Of a DNA stretch of 64,000 nt, positions 60,111-64,000 are shown one piece after another. The stretch's first letter is position 1. Each line of letters starts with the position of its first letter. A model generated the notes under the pieces. That model saw only the letters and a program-made list of their open reading frames with translations, ran no database searches and was not told the DNA's origin. This DNA is from Paragonimus westermani (taxonomy: Eukaryota; Platyhelminthes; Trematoda; Plagiorchiida; Troglotrematidae). The DNA is taken from the NCBI GenBank assembly GCA_008508345.1, contig QNGE01003058.1, positions 23,091 through 87,090 on the forward strand, in the 5' to 3' direction. A program made the position numbers and the translations under genes.

Positions 60111-60639
60111 TATTGCAGGTAAGCAATTCGCGGCTGTGAACATAACCACACAATTGATTAACACTAGTTTTTGACGAAGTTTCGTATGATCAGTTGCTTA
60201 CCGAATTACCGACGTCCGCAGTCAGCTCGTCTATAATAGACTGGACAGCGGACTTCCCTCATGGCAGGTCGTCTGTTGTCAGAATCAACCAACAGTTACC
60301 GGACTAGCTGCCTGTCCGGAGTGACGTTTAATTCCATCGACGACCTTCTGCGCCGGCTACATTCACCTGCCCTAGCCTTTGAAGTAAGGAAAGTGTCTTG
60401 ATGATGACGCCTTACTCTCAGCCAAAACTCGACTGTATGACGGCAACACGCAGGCGCTCTGGTGTTGAATGTCAGAATACAGACGTAGCCATTTTTAGTA
60501 AACAGATCCCCTCTCCTATTGTTTCTTTCTCTTCTTGGCCGGCGTTCGCGTTTTCCATCACACCTGTATAGCAGTGCAGCATCAGTGAATAAGGCTCTTG
60601 CACTCCTCTCTAATGACGATGATGATGATCACGATCACG

Positions 60640-62290
60640 AGGTGGCGGAATATGCCACGAAGGTAAGGAGGACCACATTTTCACATGGGCAGAATGGAAC
60701 AGTGCAACAGGATATGGACATGATATCAAAATCGGTAGTTCAACACAGACTGCCGTTAAACCAACGGAACTCTCCCTCCATAAGAGATCATTTCCGCTAG
60801 AACTTGCTAACATGGTGCATCAATGAACAAGACATCAAAGCACGGGTGCCTGATACACTCAAAACCTACACGAGAGCTATGCGAAGGAAGGAGGGGCTGG
60901 AGCATTTCCCAACGTGTCTGAGTTATTCAGGGTGTATTGCTCGACAGTCTACAACGTCGCACCGCCCGATTGGCANAAATACCCACGCAGTAATTACATG
61001 CCCTTTTCGAATGGCGCGGGCAACCGCCACTCATCGGCTGACTATCAACCAATCAGCCTCACTGGCATTCTGTGCAAGATAACGGAGCGTCTAGTAAGGT
61101 GTGCGACTCTCAATCACTTCTTATCAAATCACCTTTTTTCTTCTGCACGGCTTCCTTCCTAACCGATCATGCATGTCAAACGTGCTTAGTTTCATGGATG
61201 TCTTGACGGAGGTCAAAGACGACGATCTCACCTCAGACTTCGCCGGGGCTTTTGACCGTGTCCCATATGGGCCCCAGAAACACAAACTAGAAGCCTATGG
61301 TATGCAAGGAGAGGTTCTTTGCTGGACTGCTTCCTTCCTTGATGATAAAATTTTCCACTGCCAAAACCGGATCAGACCTTTCGTCTCCCTCTTTCATTTC
61401 TGTGGGAGTTTCCCAATGGTCAGTGATAGTTCCTCTGGTATTACTGGTTTACATCAATGACCTTCCGCACAATATTTCCAGTAACGCCCTCTTATACGCC
61501 GACGGCCTTAAAATATGGAATGCCACCGATCCCAGTAGATTGCAGATCGATGCTGATACGATCAGCGCTAGTCGGATGACTACAGCCTCCCACTAAGTAA
61601 AAACAAGTGCGGCCATGTCACTTGGTAGGGATGCCGACGGCGCCTTGGTGATTCATAATACGTTCTTCACAGTACATATCATGAAAACCAATCTGAAGAA
61701 TGATCTTGGCATCTGGCTGTCGTCCAACTTATCCTCCGCATATCAGCATGAGATGAAGGCAAAAAAGATATTTGCTGCTCTTAGGAGGATTAAGCGCACT
61801 TTAGCCCGCATAGACGAGAAAGCGTTTCAAACGCTTTGCGGGGTTATATGAGACCGCTCCTTGAGTATGCTAGTCAGGTCGTGTGTACCGGTCTGAAGAA
61901 AGACACAGCAACTGTTGAGCGTGTTCAGCGCTCGGCTACCAAGCTAGTCGCGGGCCTAAGAAATGTTACGTACGAGTCTCGACTTGAAATTCTTGATCTG
62001 TACCCACTTGAATTCCGACGACTCCGCGATGGTTTAATTCTCACACATTTCTTTAGAGTGGGTGTCGTAGAACAGTTTTTCACTGTGGCGAATGATGATG
62101 GTCGGCGAGAACATAACAGCAGGCTTTCCAAGCTTCATCCTCGGACCTTCGTTAGACAGCAGTTCTTTTCTTACAGGGTTATCAACCATTTGAGCAACCT
62201 TTCTTCTGAGGTCGCTAGCAGCGCTTCAAGAGATGGCTTCGAATCGTCACTTGACTTTCACCCAATTAAAAATCCGTTATTCCAGTAATC
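60640..62290 (+). mobile_element. 5'-truncated CR1/Jockey-like LINE
   Basis: RT blocks in shifting frames: DYQPISLTGILCKITERLV (61040-61095), HGFLPNRSC (61145-61175), FAGAFDRVPYG (61239-61272), VIVPLVLLVYINDLPHNIS (61425-61482), LLYADGLKIW (61489-61519), and a long C-terminal frame 61836-62288 (150 codons: MRPLLEYASQVV..., ending HPIKNPLFQ). The ANxYADD core reads YADG, losing the second Asp. It begins directly after the RTE tail, with no endonuclease domain. Confidence 0.87.
61836..62288 (+). pseudogene. CR1-like ORF2 C-terminal domain, intact frame
   Basis: 150 codons without a stop, with the LINE C-terminal features RPLLEYASQVV and TVERVQRSATKLVAGLR, as found downstream of RT in CR1/Jockey elements of flukes. 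The last 49 codons (from 62141) are also found in the tandem copy at 62876-63025. The frame survives although the RT core is mutated. Confidence 0.83.
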
Positions 62291-63609
62291 CTCCTGTGTT
62301 TTCAGTATTTTTGTAGTGCTCAATAGCTGTGCTTCACACTGCTTTCGATTAGTGCTTTTCGGTTAAACAGATGCCCGGTCGACACTGAGCGAGGAAAACC
62401 GACTGGCCGGGGTGTCTTTGGCCTTGGCGGCGAACACCTCTATCAGTCACTGCATAGCTGGTGCGACTTTATCAGCCACCAAAGTACATTTCCAGTTCTG
62501 CGCCTTTTCCCTGCGTTCCATCCCTGACTAATTTCTTCGGGAACTCGCGCCTGGAGCTGGAGGACTGTCATACCTCTTACCTTCCTACTCCCTTCTCCAA
62601 TCCCCCAGAATGCTACTGAGAGATATGTGCTGCTCTCTTTTGCTATTTCTCTACAACTTCCCTCAAGATTCTCGTAGTTATCTATAGACATGCCTCTTTT
62701 TACATTCCTATCACCACAGCTTCTTCGCGTCTTTCTAACTGTGTACAGGGTGCCAGTTTTGTACGACTTCTCATGTCGGTAATACCATAGCTCGTTTCCT
62801 ATTACCTGGCTGCATCGGCTGCCCTTTCTTGCGAAACGGTCAGACGATTCACTTGCATCTCGTGTAATAATTTTATCGGACCTTCGTTAGACAGCAGTTC
62901 TTTTCTTACAGGGTTATCAACCATTTGAGCAACCTTTCTTCTGAGGTCGCTAGCAGCGCTTCAAGAGATGGCTTCGAATCGTCACTTGACTTTCACCCAA
63001 TTAAAAATCCGTTATTCCAGTAATCCTCCTGTGTTTTCAGTATTTTTGTAGTGCTCAATAGCTGTGCTTCACACTGCTTTCGATTAGTGCTTTTCGGTTA
63101 AACAGATGCCCGGTCGACACTGAGCGAGGAAAACCGACTGGCCGGGGTGTCTTTGGCCTTGGCGGCGAACACCTCTATCAGTCACTGCATAGCTGGTGCG
63201 ACTTTATCAGCCACCAAAGTACATTTCCAGTTCTGCGCCTTTTCCCTGCGTTCCATCCCTGACTAATTTCTTCGGGAACTCGCGCCTGGAGCTGGAGGAC
63301 TGTCATACCTCTTACCTTCCTACTCCCTTCTCCAATCCCCCAGAATGCTACTGAGAGATATGTGCTGCTCTCTTTTGCTATTTCTCTACAACTTCCCTCA
63401 AGATTCTCGTAGTTATCTATAGACATGCCTCTTTTTACATTCCTATCACCACAGCTTCTTCGCGTCTTTCTAACTGTGTACAGGGTGCCAGTTTTGTACG
63501 ACTTCTCATGTCGGTAATACCATAGCTCGTTTCCTATTACCTGGCTGCATCGGCTGCCCTTTCTTGCGAAACGGTCAGACGATTCACTTGCATCTCGTGT
63601 AATAATTTT
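62141..63609. repeat. Tandem duplication, 735-base period
   Basis: 62141-62874 and 62876-63609 read the same by eye throughout the parts I compared, with the repeat starting at tcggaccttcgttagacag in both. The unit comprises the end of the CR1 ORF, its 3' UTR and about 580 further bases. Identity across 734 bases, in a region where everything else is decayed, means a very recent duplication or an assembly artefact. Confidence 0.93.
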
Positions 63610-63726
63610 GTCCGCGTAAAAGACTATGCGCCATAACGCTTGGCTACGACGCGTGGCTTCATATTTTCTGTATTCGTGTCTCTCCAGACGTATACACACA
63701 CTTGCCTCAGCCAGTCTGGACTGCAT
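63178..63726 (-). other. Unrecognised open frame of 182 codons spanning the second duplicate
   Basis: Minus strand, MQSRLAEASVCIRLERHEYR... to ...SHQLCSD. Its last 82 codons are repeated exactly at 62443-62691, where a stop at the duplication boundary and lack of Met shorten it. It is rich in Arg, Lys, Ser and Tyr, with no signal peptide, membrane segment or motif I recognise. It lies antisense to the CR1-like element. It could be part of another mobile element or chance. Confidence 0.25.
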
Positions 63727-64000
63727 TCAACTGAACTGCGATATTTCTCGTTCCTCCGGGAAACTATTCTTTTATTAAGTAAACACCACCGGTCCCTCGA
63801 TAACAGCAGCTACCGAGTCGTTATGTAATAGAAGCACGCTTCATAACACCGCCGCTAGTACTAACGAGCACCATGCTATTCAGATTGTGATTACCTAACG
63901 TGAACGAAAACAAATTAGTCAAAAACTGTACGCGTCAGTAGTGGCCAGCGTCCAGGAGTCGTCACAGTCAATAGGCACTGGCATGCATGCCGTGAAAAAT
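63727..64000. other. Right end, nothing recognised
   Basis: Short frames only; no motif or repeat identified. Confidence 0.4.

Larger units (their letters stand above)
57546..60635 (+). mobile_element. Near full-length but decayed RTE-clade LINE
   Basis: Order: GC-rich 5' region (from about 57546), endonuclease, reverse transcriptase, 3' region with trinucleotide tail (gacgatgatgatgat, 60615-60629). About 3.1 kb fits RTE length. Dozens of stops and frame changes divide the single ORF. It is likely the parent family of the 3' fragments at 20.9, 50.2, 50.9 and 54.1 kb. It stands divergently, directly upstream of the PHC gene. Confidence 0.87.

Noticed and set aside
1..64000. CRISPR arrays, operons, bacterial genes or phage modules
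   Set aside because: None seen; all recognisable genes are eukaryotic or retroelement-derived.

Overview
The window looks like draft genomic DNA from a flatworm, most likely a trematode (fluke) of the large-genome, moderate-GC kind (liver, intestinal or lung flukes rather than Schistosoma). The evidence is one host gene with long introns, plus decayed copies of retroelement classes typical of flukes: a Ty3/gypsy LTR element, RTE-clade and CR1/Jockey-like LINEs, Penelope-like elements (PLEs) with GIY-YIG endonuclease, and tRNA-derived SINE-like repeats. There is a 230-base N gap (42357-42586) and a single n at 60976. The species is inferred, not proven.

The central object is one gene on the minus strand, spread over about 46 kb (coding part 56953 down to 10672). 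I assembled twelve exons by hand from splice sites. All eleven junctions keep the reading frame, including five codons split between exons. The spliced frame is 4371 nt, or 1456 aa. It ends in a polyhomeotic-type SAM domain, carries a clear HD1 motif at the end of exon 9, and has a divergent FCS zinc finger across the exon 10/11 junction. The rest is Ser/Thr/Pro- and Ala/Pro-rich. This is a polyhomeotic (PHC) homologue, a core subunit of Polycomb repressive complex 1. One zinc-ligand Cys of the FCS finger appears to be missing by exactly one codon.

Layout: 1-1954, nothing recognised; 1955-6819, a degenerate gypsy element with short LTRs; 6820-10671, downstream flank of the PHC gene with nothing recognised; 10672-56983, the PHC gene, whose introns hold RTE fragments (12.4, 20.4-21.3, 29.2-29.8, 42.1-42.9, 50.2-51.0, 54.1 kb), PLE fragments (28.1-29.1 and 33.0-34.6 kb), a gypsy UTR fragment (45.6 kb) and SINE-like repeats (18.8-19.3, 25.1, 52 kb); 56984-57545, upstream flank with a possible noncoding first exon; 57546-60635, a decayed but near full-length RTE element; 60640-62290, a 5'-truncated CR1-like element; 62141-63609, a 735-bp tandem duplication covering the end of that element.

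The only gene here with good evidence of function is PHC. Every mobile element carries stops, frameshifts or lost catalytic residues, so none looks autonomous. There are no bacterial-type operons, CRISPR arrays or confident RNA genes.
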